From Pseudomonadota bacterium (GTDB lineage: Bacteria; Pseudomonadota; Gammaproteobacteria; Steroidobacterales; Steroidobacteraceae): DNA of 22,354 nt. The notes under the pieces were generated by a model that saw only the letters and a list, made by a program, of their open reading frames with translations, made no database searches and was not told the origin of the DNA. The DNA lies in the NCBI GenBank assembly GCA_021780395.1, contig JAJXYU010000179.1, positions 1-22,354 of the forward strand. The letters are read 5' to 3'. Shown here piece after piece: positions 1-9,022 of the stretch (its first letter is position 1; each line of letters starts with the position of its first letter). A program made the translations under genes and the position numbers.

Positions 1-843
1 GTCGCTCGCCGTCACACCGCGCTCACCGAGATCCTGCGGGTCGGGACCTCGGCGGGCGGCGCCCGCGCGAAAGCGGTGATCGCGTGGAATCCCGCGACCG
101 ACGAGGTGCGCTCGGGTCAGGTCACCGCGCCCCCGGGGTTCACCTACTGGTTGCTCAAATTCGACGGCGTGTCCGGCAACCGCGACAAGGAACTCGAGGA
201 CCCGCGCGGCTACACGGTCGTCGAATACGCATACTCCCGGATGGCCGCGGCGGCCGGGATCACGATGATGGACTGCCGGCTCCTCGAGGAGGGCGGGCGG
301 CGCCATTTCATGACGCGTCGCTACGATCGCGATGCCAACGGCGGCAAGGTGCACGCGCAATCCCTGGGCGCGCTCGCGCACCTCGATTACAACGCCGCCG
401 GCGCGCACTCCTATGAGCAGTGCTTCGATGCGATCAAGCGCCTCGGACTGCCGATGAGCGACCGGGAGCAGCAGTTCCGGCGCATGGCGTTCAACGTGGT
501 CGCGCGCAACCAGGACGATCACGTGAAGAACATCGCGTTCCTGATGGACAAGGCGGGGCGCTGGTCGCTCGCGCCGGCGTTCGACGTGACCTATGCGTAC
601 AACCCGAGCGGCGCGTGGACCGCGCGCCATCAGATGACGATCAACGGGCGGCGCGAGGCGATCACCCGGGCGGATCTGCGCGCGGTCGCGGCAGTCGCGG
701 GCTTGAAGCGCGGGCGGGCGGATGCGCTCCTCGACGAGGTCTGCGGCGCGGTCGCGCGCTGGCCGGAACTCGCGCGCGAGGTGGACCTGCCCGCGGCGAT
801 GCGCGGGGCGATTCAGGCGGCGTTGCGGCTCAGGCTCTCGTAG
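1..843 (+). CDS. HipA-family serine/threonine kinase, 5'-truncated by window edge
   Basis: This is the C-terminal 280 residues of a HipA-type protein kinase, the toxin/persistence kinase family typified by E. coli HipA, which phosphorylates a tRNA synthetase. The frame is open from base 1, so the true start lies upstream. Counting from base 1, a Gly-rich loop S17-A-G-G-A-R-A-K24 matches the E. coli loop holding autophosphorylated Ser150. The catalytic motif N170-Q-D172-D-H-V-K-N177 matches the Asp309 region, and APAFD195 matches the metal-binding Asp332. The 23-residue spacing between the two Asp residues equals that of E. coli HipA, so the kinase looks active. Any hipB-like antitoxin would lie outside the window, so a toxin-antitoxin role is inference. 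Known relatives also include stand-alone HipA-like proteins. The family call is secure. Confidence 0.9.
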   Translation, partial: VARRHTALTEILRVGTSAGGARAKAVIAWNPATDEVRSGQVTAPPGFTYWLLKFDGVSGNRDKELEDPRGYTVVEYAYSRMAAAAGITMMDCRLLEEGGRRHFMTRRYDRDANGGKVHAQSLGALAHLDYNAAGAHSYEQCFDAIKRLGLPMSDREQQFRRMAFNVVARNQDDHVKNIAFLMDKAGRWSLAPAFDVTYAYNPSGAWTARHQMTINGRREAITRADLRAVAAVAGLKRGRADALLDEVCGAVARWPELAREVDLPAAMRGAIQAALRLRLS

Positions 844-899
844 CGTCGATCCCACCGGCAGGCGGCGTCGGGCCAGTGCGCGTTCACTCGACCGCGTCC

Positions 900-928
900 T
901 TTACTCGCCCGCCCGAATTGGCTAGGAT
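900..928 (+). promoter_or_regulatory. Candidate sigma-70 promoter for the ugd-arn operon
   Basis: TTTACT at 900-905 and TAGGAT at 923-928 are separated by 17 bases. They lie in a noticeably AT-richer stretch (about 899-965) of an otherwise very GC-rich window. Initiation would fall near 935, giving a leader of about 30 bases before the ugd ATG. The rest of the hipA-ugd gap (844-899) shows no clear terminator and no obvious PmrA- or PhoP-type direct repeat that I can identify. The prediction rests on consensus matching only. Confidence 0.45.
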
Positions 929-965
929 GCCGGCCTATTTTCCTTTCTAAATCAGATTATTACAG

Positions 966-2291
966 ATGAAAATCACGATCTTCGGCTCGGGCTACGTCGG
1001 GCTCGTGACCGGCGCCTGCCTCGCGGACGCCGGCAATCACGTCGTCTGCGTCGACGTCGACGAGCGCAAGATCGCGATGCTGAACCGCGGCGAGATCCCG
1101 ATCCACGAGCCGGGACTCGATGCGCTCGTGCGGCGCAACGCCGCGGCCGGGCGATTGCGGTTCACGCTCGATGCGGACGAAGGCGTCGCCCACGGACTCT
1201 TCCTGCTGATCGCGGTCGGCACCCCGCCGGACGAGGACGGCTCGGCGGACCTGCGCCACGTGCTCTCGGTCGCACGCACGATCGGCGAGCGGATGGGCGA
1301 ATACAAGGTCGTGATCACCAAGTCGACGGTGCCGGTCGGCACCGCCGACAAGGTGCGCGAGGCGGTGCGTGGCGCGATTCTAAGGCGCGGTCTCGGCCTC
1401 GCGTTCGACACGGTCTCGAATCCGGAATTCCTGAAGGAGGGGGCCGCGATCGCGGACTTCATGAAGCCCGACCGGGTCGTCGTCGGCACCGACAGCGAGC
1501 GCGCGGCGCAGCTGATGCGCGCGCTGTACGAGCCGTTCACCCGCAATCACGACCGCATGATCGTGATGGACATCCGCTCGGCGGAGCTCACCAAGTACGC
1601 GGCGAACGCGATGCTCGCGACCAAGATCAGCTTCATGAACGAGCTCGCGAACCTTGCCGAGCACTTCGGCGCCGACATCGAGCAGGTGCGCCTCGGGATC
1701 GGCTCCGACCCGCGGATCGGCTACTCGTTCATCTACCCCGGCGTCGGCTACGGTGGCTCGTGCTTCCCGAAGGACGTGAAGGCGCTCGCGCGCTCGGCGG
1801 CCGAGGTCGGCTACGAGGCGCGGATCCTCGATGCGGTCGAATCGGTGAACGCGCGCCAGAAGCGAAGGCTCCTCGACAAGATCCGCGCGCACTTCGAGAC
1901 GCTCGAGGGGCGCACGTTCGCGCTCTGGGGGCTCGCGTTCAAGCCGAACACCGACGACATGCGCGAGGCGGCGAGCCGGGTGCTGATCGAGTCCCTCCTT
2001 GACGCGGGCGCGCAGGTGCGCGCGTACGACCCGGTCGCGATGACCGAGGCGCGGCGGCTGTATGGCGAGCGCGCGGCGCTCGCGTTGTGCCGCGACGCCG
2101 ATGAGGCGCTCGCCGGGGCCGATGCGCTCGTGATCGTGACCGAGTGGCAGGAATTCCGCAGCCCGGACTTCGAGGCGATCAAGGGGAGCTTGAAGCATCC
2201 GGTGATCTTCGATGGCCGCAACCTCTACGACCCGGCGCAGATGCACGCGCTCGGCTTCCAGTATTATGCGATCGGCCGCGGCAAGCGCTGA
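966..2291 (+). CDS. ugd: UDP-glucose 6-dehydrogenase
   Basis: This cytoplasmic enzyme oxidises UDP-glucose to UDP-glucuronate with two NAD+, the first committed step towards UDP-L-Ara4N. The 441 residues are normal for the family. An N-terminal Rossmann fold carries G8-S-G-Y-V-G-L-V. A central dimerisation region contains [20 protein letters not shown]. The catalytic cysteine is C266 in [10 protein letters not shown], and a C-terminal UDP-binding domain includes [15 protein letters not shown]. The ATG at 966 puts the start directly on the dinucleotide-binding strand, as expected, although the ribosome-binding site is weak. It is the first gene of a tightly packed arn operon, with manC 18 bases downstream. 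UDP-glucuronate could also feed capsule or other polysaccharides, but the neighbours point to lipid A modification. Confidence 0.96.
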   Translation: MKITIFGSGYVGLVTGACLADAGNHVVCVDVDERKIAMLNRGEIPIHEPGLDALVRRNAAAGRLRFTLDADEGVAHGLFLLIAVGTPPDEDGSADLRHVLSVARTIGERMGEYKVVITKSTVPVGTADKVREAVRGAILRRGLGLAFDTVSNPEFLKEGAAIADFMKPDRVVVGTDSERAAQLMRALYEPFTRNHDRMIVMDIRSAELTKYAANAMLATKISFMNELANLAEHFGADIEQVRLGIGSDPRIGYSFIYPGVGYGGSCFPKDVKALARSAAEVGYEARILDAVESVNARQKRRLLDKIRAHFETLEGRTFALWGLAFKPNTDDMREAASRVLIESLLDAGAQVRAYDPVAMTEARRLYGERAALALCRDADEALAGADALVIVTEWQEFRSPDFEAIKGSLKHPVIFDGRNLYDPAQMHALGFQYYAIGRGKR

Positions 2292-2309
2292 GCGCTCGAG
2301 GAAACACGC

Positions 2310-3734
2310 ATGAGCACGGTGATCCCGGTGATCCTGTCGGGTGGGGCGGGCACGCGGCTGTGGCCGCTGTCGCGCGAGCTCTACCCGAAGCAGCTGCTCG
2401 CGCTCGCGGGCAAGCAGACGATGCTGCAGGACACGGCAGTGCGGCTCGCCGGGATCGCGGGTGCGCAGGCGCCGATCGTCGTGTGCAACGAGGCGCACCG
2501 TTTCACGGTCGCCGAGCAGCTGCGCCTCCTCGGACAATCCCCCGCGGCGATCCTGCTCGAGCCGGTCGGCCGCAACACCGCGCCCGCGGTCGCGCTCGCG
2601 GCGCTCGCGGCGCGGCGGATCGCTCCGGACGCGGTGCTGGTGATCGCGCCCGCGGACCACGTGATCCGCGATGCACATGCGTTCCAGCGCGCGGCGGCCG
2701 AGGCGATCGCGCTCGCACGCGCCGGCCACCTCGTGACCTTCGGCATCGTCGCGCACGCGCCCGAGATCGGCTACGGCTACATCCGTCGCGGCGAACCGGT
2801 GGGCGAGGCGTACCGGGTCGCCGAGTTCACCGAGAAGCCGCCGCTCGAGCTCGCCGAGCAGTTCGTCGCGTCGGGCGACTACTACTGGAACAGCGGGATG
2901 TTCGTGTTCACCGCGGCGCGATTCCTCGAGGAACTCGAGCGCCTCGCGCCGGACATTCTCGAGGCGACGACCGCCGCGAGCGCGGCGGCGAAACAGGACC
3001 TCGATTTCATCCGGATCGATCGTGCCGCGTTCGAGCGCTGCCGCAGCGAGTCGATCGACTACGCCGTGATGGAGAAGACCCGCGACGCGGTCGTGGTGCC
3101 GCTGGACGCGGGCTGGAGCGACGTGGGCTCATGGTCGTCGCTGTTCGATGCGCTCGCGGCGGACGAGAACGGCAACGTGCTCCAGGGCGACGTGATCGTG
3201 CACGACACGGAAGATTGCTACGTGCACTCGACCAGCCGCCTGGTCGCGACCGTCGGCCTCGAGGATCACGTCGTCGTCGAGACCAAGGACGCGGTGCTGG
3301 TCGCGCCGAAGGGCCGGGTGCAGGACGTGAAGGAACTCGTCGGGCGACTGAAGAAGGCGGGCCGCTCCGAATCCGCGTTGCACCGCGAGGTGTTCCGTCC
3401 CTGGGGCAGCTACGACAGCATCGACGCGGGCGCGCGCTTCCAGGTGAAGCGCCTGATGGTGAAGCCGGGCGCGGTGCTGTCGCTGCAGATGCACCATCAT
3501 CGCGCCGAGCACTGGATCGTGGTGTCGGGCACCGCGAAGATCACCCGCAACGGCGAGACCTTCCTGCTGTCGGAGAACCAGTCGACCTACATCCCGATCG
3601 GCGCGACCCATCGGATCGAGAACCCGGGCAAGGTGCCCCTGCACCTGATCGAGGTGCAGTCCGGCTCCTACCTCGGCGAGGACGACATCGTGCGCCTCGA
3701 GGACAACTACGGTCGCGAGGGCACGAACACGTGA
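2310..3734 (+). CDS. manC: Mannose-1-phosphate guanylyltransferase / mannose-6-phosphate isomerase
   Basis: This is a bifunctional type II enzyme of GDP-mannose synthesis (AlgA/ManC/CpsB family). The N-terminal nucleotidyltransferase domain carries the signature G11[11 protein letters not shown] and YPK27Q, plus a later FTEKP motif. It makes GDP-mannose from mannose-1-phosphate and GTP. The C-terminal cupin domain, with [10 protein letters not shown] at about 393-402, is the phosphomannose isomerase part. The 474 residues match the usual length. Its stop overlaps the next start (GTGA). GDP-mannose is not needed for L-Ara4N, so its place inside the arn operon is unusual and suggests co-expression with a mannose- or GDP-sugar-containing LPS or exopolysaccharide pathway. 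Confidence 0.95.
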   Translation: MSTVIPVILSGGAGTRLWPLSRELYPKQLLALAGKQTMLQDTAVRLAGIAGAQAPIVVCNEAHRFTVAEQLRLLGQSPAAILLEPVGRNTAPAVALAALAARRIAPDAVLVIAPADHVIRDAHAFQRAAAEAIALARAGHLVTFGIVAHAPEIGYGYIRRGEPVGEAYRVAEFTEKPPLELAEQFVASGDYYWNSGMFVFTAARFLEELERLAPDILEATTAASAAAKQDLDFIRIDRAAFERCRSESIDYAVMEKTRDAVVVPLDAGWSDVGSWSSLFDALAADENGNVLQGDVIVHDTEDCYVHSTSRLVATVGLEDHVVVETKDAVLVAPKGRVQDVKELVGRLKKAGRSESALHREVFRPWGSYDSIDAGARFQVKRLMVKPGAVLSLQMHHHRAEHWIVVSGTAKITRNGETFLLSENQSTYIPIGATHRIENPGKVPLHLIEVQSGSYLGEDDIVRLEDNYGREGTNT

Positions 3735-5104
3735 AGCCGATCACCTGCTTCAAGGCCTACGATCTGCGCGGCCGGATACCGGACGAGCTGAACGAGGACG
3801 TGGCGTACCGCGTCGGCCGGGGGTATGCGGCGTTCCTGTCGCCGCGCCGCGTCGTGGTCGGTCGCGACGTCCGTTTGTCGAGCATGGCGCTCGCGGCGGC
3901 CTTGCGCAGCGGACTCACCGACTCCGGCGTCGCGGTCGACGAGATCGGCGTCTGTGGGACCGAGGGCGTGTACTTCGCGACCTTCGACGGCGGCTACGAC
4001 GGCGGGATCATGGTGACCGCGAGCCACAATCCGGCGGACTACAACGGGATGAAGTTCGTGCGCGAGGGCTCGCGCCCGGTGAGCGGCGACAACGGGCTCG
4101 CCGAGATCCGCGCGCAGGCCGAGCGCGGGGATTTCACCGCGCCGGGCCGGCCCGGCGAGCACCGCTCGGTCGACGTGACCGCGGCGTACATCGCGCACCT
4201 CCTGTCCTACGTCGATCGCGCGCGGCTGCGTCCGCTCAAGATCGTCGTGAATGCGGGCAACGGTGGCGCGGGCCTCGTGATCGACCGGCTCGAGCCGCAC
4301 CTGCCGTTCGAGTTCGTGAAGGTGCACCACGAGCCCGACGGGCGCTTCCCGAACGGAATCCCGAATCCGATGATCGAGGAGAACCGCCGGCCGACGATCG
4401 AGGCGATCCGCCGTCACGGCGCGGACCTCGGGATCGCGTGGGACGGAGACTTCGACCGCTGCTTCCTGTTCGACGAGAACGGGGGGTTCATCGAGGGGTA
4501 CTACATCGTCGGTCTTCTCGCTTCGCTCCTGCTGCGCGGCGAGCGTGGCGGCCGCGTCGTGCACGATCCGCGCCTCACCTGGAACACGATCGAGATGGTG
4601 CGTGCGGCGGGCGGGGAACCGGTGCTCTGCAAGTCCGGACACGCGTTCATCAAGGACAAGATGCGCGCCGTCGACGCGGTCTACGGCGGCGAGATGAGCG
4701 CGCACCACTACTTCCGCCGGTTCGCGTACTGCGACAGCGGGATGATCCCCTGGCTCCTGGTCACGCAGCTCTTGGGAGAGAGCGGCCGGTCGCTCTCCGA
4801 GCTCGTCGGCGCGCGGATGCGCGCGTTCCCGGCGAGCGGGGAGATCAATTATCGCGTGCCGGACGCCGTCCGCGCGATTGCGGCGATCGAGGCCGCGTAC
4901 GCACCCGCGGCGCTCGGCGTCGATCGCACCGACGGCGTGTCGTTCGAGTACGCCGACTGGCGCTTCAACCTGCGCAGCTCCAACACCGAACCGCTCCTGC
5001 GCCTCAACGTCGAGGCGCGCGGGTCCGAGGGCCTGATGCGCGAGCGAACCGGCGAGATCGAACGGCGCCTGCGCAGCGAAGGCGCGGTCCCGGCGGATCA
5101 CTAG
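3731..5104 (+). CDS. manB: Phosphomannomutase (possibly bifunctional phosphomannomutase/phosphoglucomutase)
   Basis: This alpha-D-phosphohexomutase interconverts mannose-6-phosphate and mannose-1-phosphate, the substrate of the preceding ManC. The catalytic phosphoserine is S98 in [11 protein letters not shown]. The metal loop is D238-G-D240-F-D242-R, and the C-terminal phosphate-binding loop reads RSSNTEP. It is 457 residues long with a GTG start at 3731, chosen because it forms a GTGA overlap with the manC stop and sits just before the conserved FKAYDLRG. Upstream in-frame sequence is only open by chance. AlgC-like members also act on glucose phosphates. If this one does, it could supply glucose-1-phosphate for UDP-glucose and so feed Ugd in the same operon. 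That is inference. Confidence 0.92.
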   Translation: MKPITCFKAYDLRGRIPDELNEDVAYRVGRGYAAFLSPRRVVVGRDVRLSSMALAAALRSGLTDSGVAVDEIGVCGTEGVYFATFDGGYDGGIMVTASHNPADYNGMKFVREGSRPVSGDNGLAEIRAQAERGDFTAPGRPGEHRSVDVTAAYIAHLLSYVDRARLRPLKIVVNAGNGGAGLVIDRLEPHLPFEFVKVHHEPDGRFPNGIPNPMIEENRRPTIEAIRRHGADLGIAWDGDFDRCFLFDENGGFIEGYYIVGLLASLLLRGERGGRVVHDPRLTWNTIEMVRAAGGEPVLCKSGHAFIKDKMRAVDAVYGGEMSAHHYFRRFAYCDSGMIPWLLVTQLLGESGRSLSELVGARMRAFPASGEINYRVPDAVRAIAAIEAAYAPAALGVDRTDGVSFEYADWRFNLRSSNTEPLLRLNVEARGSEGLMRERTGEIERRLRSEGAVPADH

Positions 5105-5114
5105 AGACGCGCCC

Positions 5115-6080
5115 GTGGCAAGGCCCACCCCGAAGCTCTCGATCGTGATCCCGGTGTACAACGAGGAGTCGGTGCTGCCGACCCTGTTCGGCCGGCTGTA
5201 CGCGGCGCTCGACGCGCTCGGGGTCGCCTACGAGTGCGTGTTCGTGAACGACGGCAGCCGCGACCGGTCCGCGGCGATCCTGCGCGAGCAGTTCGCGCGC
5301 CGCCCGCGGGAGACACGGGTCGTGCTGTTTCACGCGAACTTCGGGCAGCACTCGGCGGTGATGGCGGGACTCGCGCACGCGCGCGGGGACTACGTGATCA
5401 CGCTGGATGCGGACCTGCAGAACCCACCGGAGGAGATCGGCCGGATCCTCGCGAAGCTCGAGGAAGGCTACGACTACGTCGGCACGATCCGGATGCAGCG
5501 CCAGGACCGTCTGTGGCGGCGCGCGTTCTCGCGGGCGATCAACCGCCTGCGCGAATGGATCACGCCGGTGCGGATCACCGACCAGGGCTGCATGATGCGC
5601 GGCTACGCACGCTCGATCGTCGAGGCGCTGAACCAGACCCGCGAGGTGAACACCTTCATCCCGGCGCTCGCCTCGCTCTATGCGATGCGCGCGGTCGAGA
5701 TCCCGATCGCGCACGAGGAACGCTTCGCCGGCGCATCGAAGTACTCGATGTACAGCCTGATCCGCCTGAACTTCGATCTGATCACCGGCTTCTCGCTGGT
5801 GCCGCTGCAGTTCTTCTCGATGGTCGGGATGGCGATCTCGCTGCTGTCGGCGGTACTGGTCGTGTACCTCGCGCTGCAGCGGCTGTTCTTCGGGCCGCAG
5901 GTCCAGGGCGTCTTCACGCTGTTCGGGATCCTGTTCTTCCTGGTCGGGATCGCGCTCTTCGGGATCGGGCTGCTCGGCGAGTACGTCGGGCGCATCTATG
6001 CGCAGGTGCGCGAGCGGCCGCGCTACATCATCCAGGCGGTCCTCGAAGCGGATGCCGACGCCGGGGGCGAGGACGCGTGA
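5115..6080 (+). CDS. arnC: Undecaprenyl-phosphate 4-deoxy-4-formamido-L-arabinose transferase
   Basis: This is a GT2-family inner-membrane glycosyltransferase. It transfers Ara4-formyl-N from its UDP carrier to undecaprenyl phosphate on the cytoplasmic face. The GT-A domain begins LSIVIPVYNEE and carries the metal-binding D98-A-D100 within LDADLQNPPEE. GQHSAVMAG and DQGCMMRGY are shared with E. coli ArnC. Two C-terminal hydrophobic segments (about 228-255 and 265-290) precede GLLGEYVGRIYAQVRERPRY, the typical ArnC/DPM-like tail. It has 321 residues, against 322 in E. coli. The GTG start follows manB by 10 bases with only a weak ribosome-binding site, so coupling to upstream translation is plausible. 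GtrB-type transferases are relatives, but the arn context decides. Confidence 0.94.
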   Translation: MARPTPKLSIVIPVYNEESVLPTLFGRLYAALDALGVAYECVFVNDGSRDRSAAILREQFARRPRETRVVLFHANFGQHSAVMAGLAHARGDYVITLDADLQNPPEEIGRILAKLEEGYDYVGTIRMQRQDRLWRRAFSRAINRLREWITPVRITDQGCMMRGYARSIVEALNQTREVNTFIPALASLYAMRAVEIPIAHEERFAGASKYSMYSLIRLNFDLITGFSLVPLQFFSMVGMAISLLSAVLVVYLALQRLFFGPQVQGVFTLFGILFFLVGIALFGIGLLGEYVGRIYAQVRERPRYIIQAVLEADADAGGEDA

Positions 6081-7033
6081 CCCGTGCGGTCGTGTTCGCG
6101 TACAGCGAGGTCGGCGCACGCTGTCTCGCGGTGCTCCTCGCGCAGGGCGTCGAGGTCCCGCTGGTGTTCACCCACGCGGACGACCCGCACGAGCGGCGCT
6201 GGTTCGCGAGCGTCGCGGAACTCGCGCGCGCGAAGGGCCTGCGCGTCGTGACCCCGGACGACCCGAACACGCCTGAGTGGATCGAGGCGGGGCGGGCCGC
6301 GCGGCCGGACTTCCTGTTCTCGTTCTACTACCGGCATCTGCTCGCGCGCGGCTGGCTCGAGGTCGCCCCGCGCGGGGCATTGAACCTGCACGGCTCGCTG
6401 CTGCCGAAGTACCGGGGTCGGGCGCCGGTGCACTGGGCGATCCTGAACGGCGAGACCGAGACCGGCGCGAGCCTGCACACGATGGTCGAGAAGCCGGACG
6501 CCGGCGCGCTCGTCGATCAGGCGCCAGTGCCGATCGGCGAGAACGACGATGCGCTCGCGGTGTCGCTGCGGGTCGCCGAGGCCGCGGCGGTCGTGCTCGC
6601 GCGCAGTCTTCCGCGGCTGATCGCCGGCACCGCCGCGGCCGTGCCGCTCGACCTCGCGCGCGGCTCGTATTACGGGCGGCGGCGACCGGAGGACGGCCGG
6701 ATCGACTGGCGTCACGGCGCGAAGGCGGTGCACGACCTGGTGCGCGCGGTCGCACCGCCGTTCCCCGGCGCATTCTGCGAGGCCGGCGGCCACCGGTTCG
6801 AGTTCCAGGAGACGCGTCTCGACTCCGCGCCCGCGCGCGATGCCGGGTGTGCGCCGTGCCTGTATGCTAGCGAGGGGGCGTGGTTCGTCGACTGCCCCGA
6901 CGGACGCCGTCTGCGAGTGCTGAAGCTCGCGGTCGACGGCCGACCGGCGACCCCGGAGGCGCCGCCAGCCGCGCTCGCGCGGCTGCCGCTCGCGCTCGAC
7001 GACCGCGAAGACCTGGCGAGGAGCCGAAATTGA
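6077..7033 (+). CDS. arnA1: UDP-L-Ara4N formyltransferase (ArnA N-terminal domain as a separate protein)
   Basis: This enzyme formylates the 4-amino group of UDP-L-Ara4N with N10-formyltetrahydrofolate in the cytoplasm. Its 318 residues correspond to residues 1-304 of E. coli ArnA. The formyltransferase triad is N103, H105 and D141, one number off E. coli ArnA N102, H104 and D140, and the motif HGSLLPKYRGRAP surrounds it. The C-terminal part is the Met-tRNA formyltransferase-like C domain (YYGRRRPEDGRIDW onward). The GTG start at 6077 forms a GTGA overlap with arnC, and the stop forms a TTGA overlap with the decarboxylase gene. E. coli encodes both activities as one polypeptide; here they are split. 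The suffix 1 is a convenience label. Confidence 0.93.
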   Translation: MTRAVVFAYSEVGARCLAVLLAQGVEVPLVFTHADDPHERRWFASVAELARAKGLRVVTPDDPNTPEWIEAGRAARPDFLFSFYYRHLLARGWLEVAPRGALNLHGSLLPKYRGRAPVHWAILNGETETGASLHTMVEKPDAGALVDQAPVPIGENDDALAVSLRVAEAAAVVLARSLPRLIAGTAAAVPLDLARGSYYGRRRPEDGRIDWRHGAKAVHDLVRAVAPPFPGAFCEAGGHRFEFQETRLDSAPARDAGCAPCLYASEGAWFVDCPDGRRLRVLKLAVDGRPATPEAPPAALARLPLALDDREDLARSRN

Positions 7034-8079
7034 AAAACGTGTTGATCCTCGGGGTGAACGGCTTCATCGGCCATCACCTCAGCAAGTACATTCTCGCGAA
7101 CACGGACTGGCAGATCTACGGGATGGACCTGCAGTCCGACCGCGTCTCGACCCTGATGAACGGCCCGCGCTTCCACTTCGTCGAGGGCGACATCACGATC
7201 AACAAGGAGTGGGTCGAGTACCACGTGCGCAAGTGCGACGTGATCCTCCCGCTGGTCGCGATCGCGACGCCGGCGACCTACGTGAGTGCGCCGTTGAAGG
7301 TGTTCGAGCTGGACTTCGAGGCGAACCTGCCGATCATTCGCCACTGCGTGAAGTACGGCAAGCGCGTCGTGTTCCCCTCGACCTCGGAGGTGTACGGCGC
7401 CTCGCGCGACAAGGCGTTCGACCCGGCGACCTCGCAGCTCGTGCTGGGACCGATCCACGAGCAGCGCTGGATCTACTCCTGCGTGAAGCAGCTCCTCGAC
7501 CGGGTGATCTGGGCGTACGGGCAGCAGGGGTTGCAGTTCACGCTGTTTCGCCCGTTCAACTGGGTGGGCTCGGGCCTCGACAGCATCGACACGCCGAAGG
7601 AGGGGAGCTCGCGGGTGCTCACGCAGTTCCTCGGTCACATCGTCCGTGGCGAATCGATCAAGCTCGTCGACGGCGGCCACCAGACGCGCGCGTTCACCTA
7701 CGTGGACGACGCGGTCGAATGCCTGACCAAGATCATCGACAACCCGGGCGGGATCGCCGACGGCAAGATCTACAACATCGGCAACCCGCACAACCTCTAT
7801 TCGATCCGCGAACTCGCGGAGACGATGCTCGAGATCGCGCGCTCGCGCCCGGAGTACGCGCCGACCGCGCGCCAGACGCAGCTCGTCGAGGTCTCGGCGA
7901 TGCAGTACTACGGCAAGGGCTACGCGGACATCCCGGCGCGGCTGCCGTCGATCGCGAACACGACCGCGGATCTCGGCTGGACGCCGAAGACGGACATGCG
8001 GACCGCGCTGAACGCGATCTTCGACGCGTACGCGCACGCGCTGCCGTCGGCCTCGGCCCTGCTGTCGCGTGATGCGTGA
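7030..8079 (+). CDS. arnA2: UDP-glucuronate oxidative decarboxylase (ArnA C-terminal domain as a separate protein)
   Basis: This short-chain dehydrogenase/reductase family enzyme oxidises and decarboxylates UDP-glucuronate to UDP-4-keto-pentose, the substrate of ArnB. The NAD-binding motif is GVNGFIGHH at the extreme N terminus. Catalytic residues are S119-E120 (TSEVYG), Y149 and K153 (YSCVK) and R304 (PARLPS). These correspond with a constant offset of 314-315 to E. coli ArnA S433, E434, Y463, K467 and R619. The protein has 349 residues. The TTG at 7030 is chosen because it overlaps the previous stop (TTGA) and places the Rossmann strand at the N terminus. The frame is open further upstream, but that sequence encodes only low-complexity Arg/Ala. 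Confidence 0.94.
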   Translation: MKNVLILGVNGFIGHHLSKYILANTDWQIYGMDLQSDRVSTLMNGPRFHFVEGDITINKEWVEYHVRKCDVILPLVAIATPATYVSAPLKVFELDFEANLPIIRHCVKYGKRVVFPSTSEVYGASRDKAFDPATSQLVLGPIHEQRWIYSCVKQLLDRVIWAYGQQGLQFTLFRPFNWVGSGLDSIDTPKEGSSRVLTQFLGHIVRGESIKLVDGGHQTRAFTYVDDAVECLTKIIDNPGGIADGKIYNIGNPHNLYSIRELAETMLEIARSRPEYAPTARQTQLVEVSAMQYYGKGYADIPARLPSIANTTADLGWTPKTDMRTALNAIFDAYAHALPSASALLSRDA

Positions 8080-9022
8080 ACGCGTGCACGTCGGCCTCAA
8101 GGTCGACGTCGACACGTTGCGCGGGACGCGCGAGGGCGTGCCGCGGCTCGCCGCGCTCCTCGCGCGCGAGCGGCTCGACGCGACCTTCTATTTCTCGGTC
8201 GGACCGGACCACACCGGGCGCGCGCTGCGCCGTGCGTTCCGGCCGGGCTTCGCGAAGAAGGTCGCTCGCACCTCGGTGCTGAAGCACTACGGGGTGCGCA
8301 CGCTCCTGTACGGGGTGCTGCTCCCCGGGCCGGACATCGGCCGCGCGGCGGGCGACGAGATGCGTGCGGTGCGCGATCGCGGGTTCGAAGTGGGCCTGCA
8401 CACCTATGATCACGTGCGCTGGCAGGATCGCGTCGTGGGCGCGACCCCCGAGTGGACGCGAGCCGAGTTCGCGCGCGGGATCGAGGCGTTCGCGCGCGTG
8501 TTCGGCGCGCCGCCGCGTTCGCACGCGGCCGCCGGCTGGCAGATCAACGACACCGCGCTCGCGCTGGAGCGAGAGTACGGTCTGGCGTATGCGAGCGACA
8601 CCCGCGGTTCGGAGCCGTTCTGGCCGCGGCTCGCGGACGAGTCGGCGGCCGCGGCGCGTGCGCCGGGCGCGTGTGCGCAGCTGCCGACGACGCTGCCGAC
8701 CTTCGATGAGCTGCTCGGCGTCGACGGCGTCGACGAGTCGAGCGTCGCGGACGCGGTGTTCGCGCGCTCGGTGGCGCCGGACGCGCCGCGGCTGCAGGTG
8801 TTCACCTTGCACGCCGAGCTCGAAGGCCAGCGGCTCCTGGGCGCGTTCGAGCGCCTGCTCGCGCGCTGGCGCGACGCGGGCGTCGCCGTCGGCCGGGTCG
8901 CGACGATCCACGCGCTCGCGACCGAGCACGCCTTGCCGACCGCGCCGGTCGTGATGCGTGGCGTCCCGGGCCGCTCGGGGCTCCTCGCGGCGCCGGCGGA
9001 GCCGCTCGAGGTCGCGGCGTGA
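8072..9022 (+). CDS. arnD: 4-deoxy-4-formamido-L-arabinose-phosphoundecaprenol deformylase
   Basis: This NodB-type polysaccharide deacetylase fold enzyme removes the formyl group from undecaprenyl-phosphate-Ara4-formyl-N before flipping. The N terminus reads GLKVD12VD14TLRGTREGVPRL, nearly identical in pattern to E. coli ArnD (GLRIDVDTFRGTREGVPRL). H110 and H114 in LHTYDH supply the metal site, and AAAGWQIND and VFTLHAELEG are further ArnD signatures. Its 316 residues are slightly longer than the E. coli protein because of a C-terminal tail of about 30 residues. The ATG at 8072 overlaps arnA2 by 8 bases. A GTG directly before it, at 8069, is an equally open alternative adding one residue. Confidence 0.94.
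   Translation: MRERVHVGLKVDVDTLRGTREGVPRLAALLARERLDATFYFSVGPDHTGRALRRAFRPGFAKKVARTSVLKHYGVRTLLYGVLLPGPDIGRAAGDEMRAVRDRGFEVGLHTYDHVRWQDRVVGATPEWTRAEFARGIEAFARVFGAPPRSHAAAGWQINDTALALEREYGLAYASDTRGSEPFWPRLADESAAAARAPGACAQLPTTLPTFDELLGVDGVDESSVADAVFARSVAPDAPRLQVFTLHAELEGQRLLGAFERLLARWRDAGVAVGRVATIHALATEHALPTAPVVMRGVPGRSGLLAAPAEPLEVAA

Noticed and set aside
1380..2756. Minus-strand open frame of about 458 codons opposite ugd and manC
   Set aside because: It spans two unrelated sense genes and gives a charged, low-complexity product, so it is a GC shadow.
2144..3730. In-frame upstream extension of the phosphomannomutase gene across manC
   Set aside because: The extension is the Arg-rich shadow of manC. 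Homology begins at FKAYDLRG directly after the GTG at 3731, which overlaps the manC stop.
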